A stretch of 64,000 nucleotides of DNA from Paraclostridium tenue (lineage in GTDB: Bacteria; Bacillota; Clostridia; Peptostreptococcales; Peptostreptococcaceae). The stretch covers positions 437,425-501,424 of the forward strand of contig NZ_JADPFO010000001.1 of NCBI RefSeq assembly GCF_015668515.1, given 5' to 3'. Both the position numbers and the translations under genes were made by a program. This document shows positions 8,448 to 16,276 of the stretch, piece after piece. The notes beneath the pieces are model-generated. The model made no database searches. It was not told the DNA's origin and worked only from the letters and a program-made list of their open reading frames with translations. The stretch's first letter is position 1. The number at the start of each line of letters is the position of its first letter.

Positions 8448-8534
8448 GGAGTTCTATAAAACCACCTTCATATATATATCTCTTGGGAATGACTTTTTAC
8501 AACAGTATTTGGACACACTAATCTTTTTATAAAA
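8448..8534. repeat. 87-bp intergenic repeat, copy 2
   Basis: This is the second copy of the element at 8315-8401, displaced by 133 bases and about 80 percent alike by eye. Differences cluster in the middle (after GACTTTTT), while both ends are conserved, as expected if the ends are functional. Confidence 0.7.
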
Positions 8535-8595
8535 GCAGTGTATAACGTTAATGTGAAAAAGAAGAAATCCCATTAGTATTTCTTTACTTAATCTT

Positions 8596-8618
8596 TTAAC
8601 ACCTTATCAAGGTGTTAA
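8596..8618. promoter_or_regulatory. Candidate operator palindrome with a promoter beside it
   Basis: TTAACACCTT (8596-8605) and AAGGTGTTAA (8609-8618) are perfect inverted arms around ATC. Neither side has a T run, so an operator is more likely than a terminator. TTGACA follows at 8628-8633, with TAAAAT at 8653-8658 (19-base spacer) as a possible rightward promoter. A GAAACTAGTTTC palindrome lies at 8697-8708 within the next small gene. The small HTH protein is the obvious candidate ligand, by inference. Confidence 0.4.
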
Positions 8619-8666
8619 TAAAAAGAGTTGACAATGTAATGATACTTGTTAATAAAATTAGGATAG

Positions 8667-8840
8667 TTAGCAATAAAGTTTGACTTGCTTTTTATTGAAA
8701 CTAGTTTCAACAGCATTTAATTTTATATCAACTACATCAAATCTATCATTCATTTCTTGTTTCATTTCATTCATATCACTTTGAACATCTTTTAAATCTT
8801 TTTGCATATCTAAAAGTATATCTAGTATTTTATTATCCAT
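8667..8840 (-). CDS. Small coiled-coil protein, 57 residues
   Basis: A frame of 57 codons begins MDNKILDILLDMQKDLKDVQ at ATG 8840, with GGAGG eight bases upstream. The sequence has a clear heptad pattern (I, L, L, M, L, V, M, M, F, V at a/d positions) and is probably one long helix that forms a coiled coil. Such short coiled-coil proteins are frequent in Clostridium phages and in related genes ending in methionine-rich helices. It lies 19 bases after the helicase stop and is read in the same direction, so they are likely cotranscribed. Function unknown. Confidence 0.7.
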   Translation of the reverse strand: MDNKILDILLDMQKDLKDVQSDMNEMKQEMNDRFDVVDIKLNAVETSFNKKQVKLYC

Positions 8841-8859
8841 CTTACATTCCTCCCTGGAA

Positions 8860-10500
8860 TTATTTTTGTGATTTTAATATAGTCCAATAAGTATATTTTT
8901 TTGGTTTTCCATCAACTCTTTTTGAAGTAGTAATTTGCTTTATAAGATATTTTAATTTTAAATCATTTTCTAATATGCTATTTAAAGTTTTTACTGTAGC
9001 TTTCTTTGTAGATTTTTTTATTTTATTAGATATTTCATTAAAATTAGCTTTAATCATATCTGATATTAATTGTTGTTCATCTTCTAATATCTTTTTATCA
9101 ACTAAAGAATCTAAATACTTAATTAATTCACTTTTTTTTGATTTATTAACAATTTTATCATCTAAATAATTATTTTCACTGAAAGTCTCTTCTACACCTA
9201 ACCACTGCAATTGCTCCTTTATATAAGCGAAATCACCTTCATTAGTAAATTTATCATACATATATTTAGCAAATGCATAATCTTTTTGTAATCTTATATA
9301 TCCAAACTTATTTAATTCATATCCATTGTCCAATACCCTAAAAAGATCAGGTTTAACTAAATGCCCACAATCACTATATTTTACTTTAAACTCATCTATA
9401 TTATTTTTGAATAGATTAACTTGCTTAAATTTTTCATTATAAACGGTATTAATCAATCTATTAAATGAATTTCTTGTAAATGTATTTAAATATAAATTTA
9501 TAGTTCTGGCATTATTTATATTTACTCTTAATCTACCAATTTCTTGTATTAAAGTAGTTTGGTCATATGAACTCAATACTAAATGTTTTATCTGTTCATC
9601 ATTTATATTTACTCCATTATCAAGAACTTTTGTGGTGATTAATACTTTAGTTGAAAATGTGTTACTAACCAATATATTTTCAATTTCTGCATCTTTATTT
9701 TTTGCATCAATATATGAACATGATATACCCTGTATTTCTAATTTAGATTTAATTTTTTTACCATCATTTTTACTTTTAACAAAAATTAACCACTTATCAT
9801 TACTCAAATCATTTTTTATTGAAGTTACTATTGTGTCATCTTTTTTAAAGTATTTGATATTTAAATAACTATAATCTATACCACTCGAATAAGTATAAAT
9901 ATCTCTTATAGAACCCTCTTTAAATATTTTTCTCATCTCATTCATAGTAGCAGTTATAAATATTCTCGTAGATACAAACGAACTCCATCCATTAACTAAT
10001 AGCTCATATGCATATTCTGTTTCGCCATTGAAAGATGCATCTGTGAGAAAGTAATGACTTTCATCACATACTATATATTTAAATTCATCTAAATAAAAAT
10101 CAGTGCCTTTTATAATGCTTTCTTTGTATTTACGACCTAAAGACTGATAAGTAGTCACATGAACGTTCTTAACATTTCTCAACTTTTCAACTTTATCTTT
10201 ATCTAATTCAACTTTTGAATTTTTATCAATTTTTAAATAATCTTTATACATATCATATTTTTTTAATAAAGATATTTTTATTTCATTTGCTAATTCTATT
10301 CTATTACATATATATAATAATTTAGAATCATTAATTCTATCTATAAATCCATCGGTTTCACGATCACCTAATATATAATAAGTTTTACCAGTACCAGTTT
10401 GGCTTTCTATTAAAACAACATCAGACTCATCCCACTTTTGTTCATCTTTTAGAGAAATGACTTCATTAATATATCTTAAATTTAATTTCTTTCCTACCAT
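8860..10500 (-). CDS. SF2 DEAD/DEAH-type helicase
   Basis: The 546-residue protein has superfamily 2 helicase motifs in order. These are motif I at 36-40 (GTGKT), motif II DESH at 146-149, motif III TAT at 183-185, motif V in TTKVLDNGVNIND and motif VI in QEIGRLRV. It uses ATP to move on or remodel nucleic acid, and in this element is the likely replicative or origin-melting helicase. The partner would be the initiator encoded at 35351-36301. The C-terminal ~180 residues form an unassigned helical domain. GAAAGGT precedes ATG 10500. The upstream region holds paired TGTATCC sites at 10538-10593. Confidence 0.85.
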   Translation of the reverse strand: MVGKKLNLRYINEVISLKDEQKWDESDVVLIESQTGTGKTYYILGDRETDGFIDRINDSKLLYICNRIELANEIKISLLKKYDMYKDYLKIDKNSKVELDKDKVEKLRNVKNVHVTTYQSLGRKYKESIIKGTDFYLDEFKYIVCDESHYFLTDASFNGETEYAYELLVNGWSSFVSTRIFITATMNEMRKIFKEGSIRDIYTYSSGIDYSYLNIKYFKKDDTIVTSIKNDLSNDKWLIFVKSKNDGKKIKSKLEIQGISCSYIDAKNKDAEIENILVSNTFSTKVLITTKVLDNGVNINDEQIKHLVLSSYDQTTLIQEIGRLRVNINNARTINLYLNTFTRNSFNRLINTVYNEKFKQVNLFKNNIDEFKVKYSDCGHLVKPDLFRVLDNGYELNKFGYIRLQKDYAFAKYMYDKFTNEGDFAYIKEQLQWLGVEETFSENNYLDDKIVNKSKKSELIKYLDSLVDKKILEDEQQLISDMIKANFNEISNKIKKSTKKATVKTLNSILENDLKLKYLIKQITTSKRVDGKPKKYTYWTILKSQK

Positions 10501-10915
10501 TTTCTTATACCTTTCTTTATATATGACAAATTAAAAATGTATCCCTAAAATGGAATTTACTATAAATATAGTATATTACAAAAAATGGATACAATCAATA
10601 ATTAAAATAAATTAAATTGCAAAGACTTGCCATTGAATAAAAATTGGTTTTTATTTTTATGAAATGTAATTGAAAAAGGTTTTGATTGACTTTTACAAAA
10701 GGCATAGACAAAAGATATTGATACTTTTAGAAAAAGTATATCAAAAATACAACCCTGATCCATGAACAAGTCATGTATCTATCCCTTTGTTAAGGGATAA
10801 TATATATTTTATTATTTGAAAAGTGAATATAATAAAAATAAAATTTACCAAAATATGACAAATAAATTATTAAATGATATTATATAATCATAACAAAAAA
10901 GGAGAAATTTGACAT
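10501..10915. promoter_or_regulatory. Divergent control region with inverted repeats
   Basis: There is no gene of useful length here. TGTATCC (10538-10544) and GGATACA (10587-10593) are inverted sites flanking a very AT-rich core upstream of the helicase. TATCCCTT (10780-10787) and AAGGGATA (10792-10799) form a short palindrome upstream of the rightward gene at 10916. A TATAAT at 10883-10888 could be that gene's -10 box. This looks like the divergent early control region of the element. Confidence 0.45.
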
Positions 10916-11497
10916 ATGAAGAAACTATTTAATAAGAAAAATTTAAAATTAATAATTAAGCATGGTGGAGGATTTTTATTAGGATCAGTATTATCCTTAG
11001 TGATCATGGCTATAGGGACATGTGAAATTTCAAATCAAAATGAAGAATATAAGCAAAAAATAAGTTCTATGGAAGTAGCAAGTGAAATGAAAAGTAATGA
11101 AATAGACAAATTAACGGCTAAATTAGATCAAGCTAAACCTTGGTTTGATATGAATAAAGAAGAACAGAAAAAACTTGAAAAGGAAGCAGATGAAGCAGAA
11201 ACAGCTAGATTAAAAAATGAAGCAGCAGAAGAAAAAGAAAAACTAGAAGATAAAGCAACAACTCTATCAAATGGTAACTATGTATCAGGTAAAGATTTTA
11301 AAGAAGGAACATATAATATAGTAGCTATAAATGGCAATGGTAATGTTTCGAGTAGTAATCTATACGATGGGGGAATAAATGCGGTAATGGGTACTTCTGG
11401 TGGAATGTATCAATCAGAATATAAAAATATAGAATTACCTTCTGGTACTAAACTATCTATAGATTCTGTACAAATAAAATTAATCCCAAGTAACTAA
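10916..11497 (+). CDS. Membrane-anchored protein with coiled coil and C-terminal beta domain
   Basis: The 193-residue protein has an N-terminal transmembrane anchor (about 14-36), then a charged coiled coil (about 45-115). The C-terminal domain begins NGNYVSGKDFKEGTYNI and continues with GNGNVSSS and a YKNIELPSGTKLSI segment. I have seen this last pattern repeatedly in exported Firmicute and phage proteins of unknown function. AAGGAG precedes ATG 10916 and an intrinsic terminator follows directly, so it is a single-gene unit, possibly expressed from the lysogen. It is likely displayed outside the membrane. A role in altering the host surface is inference. Confidence 0.75.
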   Translation: MKKLFNKKNLKLIIKHGGGFLLGSVLSLVIMAIGTCEISNQNEEYKQKISSMEVASEMKSNEIDKLTAKLDQAKPWFDMNKEEQKKLEKEADEAETARLKNEAAEEKEKLEDKATTLSNGNYVSGKDFKEGTYNIVAINGNGNVSSSNLYDGGINAVMGTSGGMYQSEYKNIELPSGTKLSIDSVQIKLIPSN

Positions 11498-11530
11498 TAA
11501 CTCACTTAATTGTGGGTTATTTTTATTTAA
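11498..11530 (+). terminator. Intrinsic terminator
   Basis: TAACTCAC (11498-11505) pairs with GTGGGTTA (11512-11519) with one wobble, followed by a T-rich tail. It ends the gene at 10916-11497. Confidence 0.75.
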
Positions 11531-11975
11531 AATGATTATTTTAATTTGACAATTATAGTTGTTAACTTAAATTATACAGTTTTTGACATGTAAACAGTAC
11601 TATATATATGTAAGAGTAGTTTGTTATTTCTTTTACTTTTAATATTTGACCTCCTTCTTATTATTAAAATAAGTATGAATTAATTCATGCTTATTTTACA
11701 TATATAAATACTCAGATATGATAGTTTCATAGTTGACTAGAATTGAGGCAGAACAAATTACTATCTAACAATACTTGAATCAAAAGAGAATATAGTTTCT
11801 TCTAATCTCTTTTTTGATTTATTTAATAATATTTCAAGTTCAGGAACAAAATTTTTATTTAATTTATGAATAACAATAAAAGGTTAATTAACGTCAACTT
11901 TTTTATTAGTGGTAGTATTATTTCCTAAATTAAGAGATAACATATTTTTCAATGTTATCTCTTTTACATATTTTT
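11531..11975. other. Intergenic region with stacked hairpins and a possible small RNA
   Basis: No gene is supported here. TTGACA at 11583-11588, with an AT-rich -10 region near 11605, may start a short rightward transcript. A 32-bp palindrome with one wobble (16-bp arms) follows at 11666-11697 and could end it after about 80 nucleotides. AATCAAAAGAGA (11778-11789) against TCTCTTTTTTGATT (11806-11819) is a second terminator-like hairpin. GAGATAACAT/ATGTTATCTC (11934-11961) followed by T is a third. A GGAGG-type site on the minus strand near 11650 is followed by no usual start codon. Confidence 0.45.
11934..11975 (+). terminator. Intrinsic terminator upstream of the small gene at 12001
   Basis: A 10-bp perfect stem (11934-11943 with 11952-11961) with an eight-base loop is followed by CTTTTACATATTTTT. 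Confidence 0.75.
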
Positions 11976-12000
11976 GATCAAAGGTAGGTGTTAATGTAAT

Positions 12001-12156
12001 GTGTTAATAGATAAAGAATATATAAAAAAACAAATTGAAAATGAATGTAACATAAGAAAAATAGATATTGAAATAGATGATGAATTACTAGATTTGATAA
12101 TAACTATAGTTTTAGATGCAGAGCTATATGATCTTATATTAAGATTAAACTTGTAG
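12001..12156 (+). CDS. Small hypothetical protein, 51 residues, GTG start
   Basis: GTG 12001 is preceded by AGGTAGGTG (11982-11990), the same type of ribosome binding site used by the late genes of this element. The 51-residue acidic product contains EIDDELLDLIITIVLDAELY, probably a helix pair. No family is recognised. An 11-bp inverted repeat (12170-12200) follows and may terminate it or regulate the next gene. Confidence 0.5.
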   Translation: MLIDKEYIKKQIENECNIRKIDIEIDDELLDLIITIVLDAELYDLILRLNL

Positions 12157-12169
12157 ACTGTACTTATAT

Positions 12170-12200
12170 TTAAATGGTATTCTTAAAATATACCATTTAA
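12170..12200. promoter_or_regulatory. Inverted repeat upstream of 12240
   Basis: TTAAATGGTAT (12170-12180) and ATACCATTTAA (12190-12200) are perfect arms around nine bases. No strict T run follows. TATAAT at 12208-12213 lies just downstream, so an operator at a promoter for the gene at 12240 is plausible. A weak terminator is the alternative. Confidence 0.4.
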
Positions 12201-12239
12201 ATTATTATATAATGAGTTAAATGAAAGGAGAGAGTATAT

Positions 12240-12809
12240 TTGTTTTGTTTAGATAAAGTAAAGAATGTTACATTGGATGTACTAGAGAATTATCTAGGAG
12301 TTATAGAATTATACAATTATTCTTTTAATTTAGCAGATCATCAATTTTCTTATGAAATTTATGTTACAAATAAAGAAAATAAATCTTATTTCGATATAGT
12401 AAAAGAATATTTTTGTTTAGAGGAAAATGAAGAAATAGAATTTAAATTTACAGAATTAAAAAATTGGAAGATTGCAGTTAACAATTGGTTGGCTAGTCAT
12501 TTATATGAGGGGATAATTAGCATGACATACGAATATGAAAATTCTCGCATATTGAAGGAAATAAATCAATATAAAACTTATCCAAATGAGAAATATGAAA
12601 CTATTGAATTTTTAAATTTTGCTAAATTAAAAGAAAATAAATTATCAAAAACATTTGTAGAATTACTTGAAAAATATATGATTAAAGAACCTAAAAAGGT
12701 ATTTTACTTTGAAAGTGATCCAGATTTTTTTTATGAGGCTTACTGGTGTGATATTGTGATAGAATGCGATGATAAGTTCATATTTTTACATTATGGAATA
12801 TCAGATTAA
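12240..12809 (+). CDS. Hypothetical protein, 189 residues, TTG start
   Basis: TTG 12240 follows AAAGGAGAG with good spacing; no ATG fits as well. The protein is acidic and aromatic-rich, with no membrane segment. The ending YWCDIVIECDDKFIFLHYGI recalls small intracellular proteins of unknown function in Firmicutes, but I cannot name a family. It forms its own unit between an inverted repeat with a -10 box and a terminator, unlike the morphogenesis genes that follow. Expression in the lysogen is therefore possible. Confidence 0.65.
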   Translation: MFCLDKVKNVTLDVLENYLGVIELYNYSFNLADHQFSYEIYVTNKENKSYFDIVKEYFCLEENEEIEFKFTELKNWKIAVNNWLASHLYEGIISMTYEYENSRILKEINQYKTYPNEKYETIEFLNFAKLKENKLSKTFVELLEKYMIKEPKKVFYFESDPDFFYEAYWCDIVIECDDKFIFLHYGISD

Positions 12810-12816
12810 ATCAAAG

Positions 12817-12856
12817 AGACACTTATTATAAGTAGTAGGTGTTTTTATTTTATATA
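12817..12856 (+). terminator. Intrinsic terminator
   Basis: ACACTTATT and TAGTAGGTGT form a stem with wobble pairs, followed by TTTTTATTTT. It ends the gene at 12240-12809. Confidence 0.55.
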
Positions 12857-12879
12857 AAAATGGAAGGCGAAGTTATATA

Positions 12880-13320
12880 ATGGCTTTAATGAAATGTTGT
12901 GCTAGATGTCAAAAGATAATTCCGATTGGTAATACTTATTGTAATGATTGTAAAAAACTATATATTAAAACAAAAAGAGAAGGTTACAAATATTATAATA
13001 AAAATAGAAGAGATAAAGAATCTCAATCATTCTACAATAGTAAGGCGTGGAGAACTATAGCAACACAAATTAAATTAAGAGATAAATGTTTGTGTTTAGT
13101 ATGTTTATCCAAAGATAAAATAAAGTATAAAGATGTTATACATCATATTGTTCCTATAAAAGAAAACAAAGAGTTATCCTTGACACCAAAAAATCTAATA
13201 TCTTTATGTGATAAATGTCATAAACAGATACATTTACAGTATGATAAGAGCGATAAGTTAAAGCATGATATGCAAGACAAACTAAGAGAAATAGTTAACA
13301 ATAGTATATTCAAGAGATAG
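12880..13320 (+). CDS. HNH endonuclease
   Basis: The 146-residue protein starts with a small zinc ribbon (C7, C10, C21, C24). An HNH nuclease domain follows: FYNSKAWRTIATQIKLRD, then two cysteines, the catalytic HH pair at 88-89, N105, and CDKCHKQIH with H114 and H118. HNH proteins just upstream of terminase genes are typical of HK97-like phages and help DNA packaging by making nicks or specific cuts with the large terminase. GGAAGG lies 11 bases upstream of ATG 12880. The gene is followed by a strong terminator overlapping its stop. Confidence 0.9.
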   Translation: MALMKCCARCQKIIPIGNTYCNDCKKLYIKTKREGYKYYNKNRRDKESQSFYNSKAWRTIATQIKLRDKCLCLVCLSKDKIKYKDVIHHIVPIKENKELSLTPKNLISLCDKCHKQIHLQYDKSDKLKHDMQDKLREIVNNSIFKR

Positions 13321-13343
13321 ATATCCATGTCTATCTCTTTTTT
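13313..13343 (+). terminator. Intrinsic terminator overlapping the HNH stop codon
   Basis: AGAGATAG (13313-13320) and CTATCTCT (13331-13338) form a perfect 8-bp stem, followed by six T. Confidence 0.8.
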
Positions 13344-13376
13344 AGTTACAAAAAATGTTTGGGAGTGAATGTGTTA

Positions 13377-13970
13377 ATGAAGAGATGTAAGGTGTGTGGA
13401 AAAAAACAAAGTTATTTAAGAAAAGGATTGTGCCACAAACACTATTATCAAGTTAGAAAGTATGGCGAATTATTAGATAATGATGCTACTACTAGATTAG
13501 ATAAACATAAAGTAGTATCTAATGAAAATTACGATGAAGTAATAGTTACTGATAATAAACATAATGAAGTAAAAAGATTTAAAATAGACAAAAAAGATAC
13601 TGATAAAGTATTAAGAATTAAATGGAATTATGTGTTTAGAGATAATTATTTTGTAAATAGAAAAATCAATTACAGATTAGAGTATTACTTATTAGATATA
13701 GATAAAACAAAAAATAAAATTATATTTATAAATAATGATAAGTCAGATTTTAGAAGAAGTAATCTAAAAGTTATTGCATTAAATGAATACAGAAAAATAT
13801 TTAAACATGCTAAAAATACGAGTGGGATAAATGGGGTTATGTATAATTCTAAAGATAATAAATGGATTGCAAGAATAGGTTTTGCAGGAAGAAGAATACA
13901 TTTAGGAACATTTAGGAATAAAGAAGATGCGATAAAAGCAAGGAAAGATGCAGAAAACTTATATTTTTAA
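13377..13970 (+). CDS. HNH-like/AP2 DNA-binding protein with degenerate nuclease motif
   Basis: ATG 13377 is chosen because GGGAGTG (13361-13367) lies nine bases upstream; earlier in-frame TTG and GTG codons are less well placed. The 197-residue protein has an N-terminal zinc-binding segment (CKVCGKK ... GLCHKHY, 4-23). An HNH-like segment (about 99-132) follows, then a C-terminal AP2 domain (about 149-190, SGINGVMYNSKDNKWIARI). In active relatives the middle reads roughly HR..H ... DHINGD.LDNRRSNL; here it is RLEYYLL ... IFINNDKSDFRRSNL. The catalytic histidines are gone, so it is probably a DNA-binding protein rather than a nuclease. It may be a decayed homing gene. Confidence 0.75.
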   Translation: MKRCKVCGKKQSYLRKGLCHKHYYQVRKYGELLDNDATTRLDKHKVVSNENYDEVIVTDNKHNEVKRFKIDKKDTDKVLRIKWNYVFRDNYFVNRKINYRLEYYLLDIDKTKNKIIFINNDKSDFRRSNLKVIALNEYRKIFKHAKNTSGINGVMYNSKDNKWIARIGFAGRRIHLGTFRNKEDAIKARKDAENLYF

Positions 13971-14174
13971 TTAAAGAAGATATAAAAATTATTAAAACAA
14001 ATTGAAATTATATAGATTGAAAAATTAATTTTGGTAGGGGGATGTAAAAAAGTTTTTAAGTAGGGAACCGAAAAGCGTGGAAGGAATGACGCTTAAGAAA
14101 TTTTGATAAAAATATTAAAAAGTTGAACATGATAAGAAATCTAACTAATATAAACATAAGGTAGGTGAATTTAT
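13971..14174 (+). other. Non-coding stretch before the terminase genes
   Basis: No frame is supported here. AAGCGT (14073-14078) and ACGCTT (14089-14094) form a small hairpin with a purine-rich loop, in unusually G-rich sequence for this element. This is where many HK97-like phages have their packaging start site, but nothing seen here proves a cos or pac site. Confidence 0.35.
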
Positions 14175-14225
14175 ATATCTAGTACTAATGAATATTATAA
14201 ACAATATAGAAGAGCAGAACGTTCT

Positions 14226-14579
14226 ATGAAAAATGGTGATCGAGAAGATATGATAGACACAAAAATCCTAGTAGAATTTAAAACTAAAAAAATAACATTA
14301 GCACAATTTAAAAAGTACTATAAGAATAGACTGACTAATAAAGAACAAGAATTGATATTTAACAATTGTTTAGATCTATTAACTCTAATAGAAAATAATA
14401 AAAAGATACTTGAATTGGAAGGAACATATATTAAGAACGTAACTGGAGTACTAAAAGTTAATCCCGCTAAAAAAGAACTAAGAGAAGATTTAAAAACATT
14501 TACTAATATGCTAACGATATTAAATGCAACTATTAATCAAGAAGATAATGAAGATATGGATGTATGGTTAAATGGATAA
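14226..14579 (+). CDS. Phage terminase small subunit, P27-like
   Basis: The 117-residue product is small, helical and charged. The segment GTYIKNVTGVLKVNPAKKEL fits the C-terminal half of P27-family small terminases, which recognise phage DNA and guide it to the large subunit. The next gene encodes that subunit and overlaps by eight bases. ATG 14226 has no good ribosome binding site. The frame is open upstream to 14169 and would add a plausible N-terminus (TNEYYKQYRRAERS). AAGGTAGGTG at 14158-14167 is seven bases from an in-frame ATA at 14175, so the true start is probably a non-ATG codon near 14175. Confidence 0.8.
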   Translation: MKNGDREDMIDTKILVEFKTKKITLAQFKKYYKNRLTNKEQELIFNNCLDLLTLIENNKKILELEGTYIKNVTGVLKVNPAKKELREDLKTFTNMLTILNATINQEDNEDMDVWLNG

Positions 14580-16245
14580 ACGAATAAGACAAAGAATTAT
14601 TAATTTAACTAAAGATGTAAACAATAGCATGATAGTAAATGATGAGTTGTTAGATTCTCTATTATATTTACAAGGATTAAAGTGGAATGATGATAAATAT
14701 TATTTTGATGAAGAAGAAGCTAGAAGATTTGTTAAGTTTTCACAACGACTACATTTAGATAAAGGAAAAAAAGGAACTAATATAGAGTTATTAGTATTTC
14801 AATTTGAAATATGTACAGATATACTATGTGTTAAAAGAAAAAGCGATAATCTAAGAAGGTTTAGAGAAGCACATATTAATATACCTAGAAAAAATGGAAA
14901 GTCATTTGTTATAGCATTAATAATAACATATCTGTACTTCTTTAGAACTGAATATGGTGCAGAATATATAATAACGGCAAATACAACAAAACAAGCATCA
15001 TTATTATATAATTCAATTAAACATTTTATTATTAATAGCCCATTAAAGAAAAGATGTAAGATAACCGATTCTCAAAAAGTAATATACAGAAAAGATGAGA
15101 ATTCATATCTTAGAGTATTGTCTTCCGATGCTAAAAATGCAGATAGTTACGCAGACTTAGTGTTTTGTATGGATGAAATACATGAAGCACCAGATCAAAA
15201 ACTATATGATAAACTTAAAACTGGACAAGGTATATTTAATGAACCTTTAGGTATAACAATAACAACTGCATCGAGTGGGGAAAATCCTTTGAATTTAGAA
15301 ACTGAATTATATAATTTATCCAAAGCTATTGAAAACGAAGATTACGTTGACGATAGCTTTTATTATGCTATTTTTGAAGCTAAACAAGATTGTTCTTTAG
15401 ATGATGAAAATGAATGGTATAATGCAAATCCAGCATTAGGAAAGTTTAGAAAATATGAAGATTTAAAGAACTTGGCACTAAGAGCAATGCAATCTAAGAC
15501 AAGAGAAGCTAGTTTTAGAAGATTCTTTTTAAATCAACATGTATCAACTGAATTAAATGGTGCTATCAATATGATATTGTGGAATGAAGCATTAAGAGAT
15601 ATTAAGTATGATGAAGTTAAACATCTTCCTAGTTGGTGTGGATTAGACTTGTCAAGTTCTAAAGACATTACAGCATTTGTACAAGTATTTTATGATGAAG
15701 ATAGAGATAAATATATTGTATATCCTCACCTATTTACACCTAAAGGAACACTAGATGAAAGAGAAGAAAGAGATAAAGTACCTTATAATGTATGGAATAA
15801 ACAAGGTTATATAAATACTTTAGAAGGCAATTATATTAACTTTAATCAGTTACATGGATTTATTAAAGATACCAAAAATGTACAACAAATATTATTTGAT
15901 AGATGGGGATCACCGTCAACTCAATCTGCATTAGAAGAAGATTTTGATTTAGTTGGATTTGGGCAAGGTTTTAGGAGTATGTCTCCAGTAATTAGAGAAT
16001 TTGAAAATTTATTAATAGATAAAAAAATTGAAATAGCTAATAATGAATGTTTTACATGGATGGCAAAGAATGTGACAGCAACATTAGATGACGCTGGTAA
16101 TATAAAGTATTCTAAAGCAAAATCTAAAAATAAAATAGACGGTATTATAGCTATGGTAATGGGATTACATGGTGCAATACAAAGAGAAGAAAAAGTAGAT
16201 TATAATGAATCAATTAATAATTATCTTAAAGTTATGGGGTGGTAA
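14572..16245 (+). CDS. terL: Phage terminase large subunit
   Basis: The 557-residue protein has an N-terminal packaging ATPase with a Walker A-type motif RKNGKS at 106-111 and Walker B LVFCMDE ending at D201-E202. Its C-terminal RNase H-like nuclease has acidic residues in GLDLSSSKDITAF and in KNKIDGIIAMVMG. It drives ATP-dependent DNA packaging into proheads and cuts the concatemer. Length fits the Terminase_1/P27-associated family of HK97-like siphophages. The ATG at 14572 overlaps the end of the small subunit, giving coupled translation. The portal gene follows, with AAGGTAGGTG before its start. Confidence 0.95.
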   Translation: MDKRIRQRIINLTKDVNNSMIVNDELLDSLLYLQGLKWNDDKYYFDEEEARRFVKFSQRLHLDKGKKGTNIELLVFQFEICTDILCVKRKSDNLRRFREAHINIPRKNGKSFVIALIITYLYFFRTEYGAEYIITANTTKQASLLYNSIKHFIINSPLKKRCKITDSQKVIYRKDENSYLRVLSSDAKNADSYADLVFCMDEIHEAPDQKLYDKLKTGQGIFNEPLGITITTASSGENPLNLETELYNLSKAIENEDYVDDSFYYAIFEAKQDCSLDDENEWYNANPALGKFRKYEDLKNLALRAMQSKTREASFRRFFLNQHVSTELNGAINMILWNEALRDIKYDEVKHLPSWCGLDLSSSKDITAFVQVFYDEDRDKYIVYPHLFTPKGTLDEREERDKVPYNVWNKQGYINTLEGNYINFNQLHGFIKDTKNVQQILFDRWGSPSTQSALEEDFDLVGFGQGFRSMSPVIREFENLLIDKKIEIANNECFTWMAKNVTATLDDAGNIKYSKAKSKNKIDGIIAMVMGLHGAIQREEKVDYNESINNYLKVMGW

Positions 16246-16276
16246 TTATGTCATGAATTGAAAGGTAGGTGAATAA

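Noticed and set aside
8315-8534. The two 87-bp copies as a CRISPR array
   Set aside because: Only two units, too long and too different to be CRISPR repeats, and no cas genes are in the window.
11640-11660. A type I toxin gene behind a strong minus-strand GGAGG site
   Set aside because: No ATG, GTG or TTG start is at the right distance and no hydrophobic peptide is encoded.
13971-14174. A cos site upstream of the terminase genes
   Set aside because: The position is right and there is a small hairpin, but no cohesive-end signature can be verified from one integrated copy.
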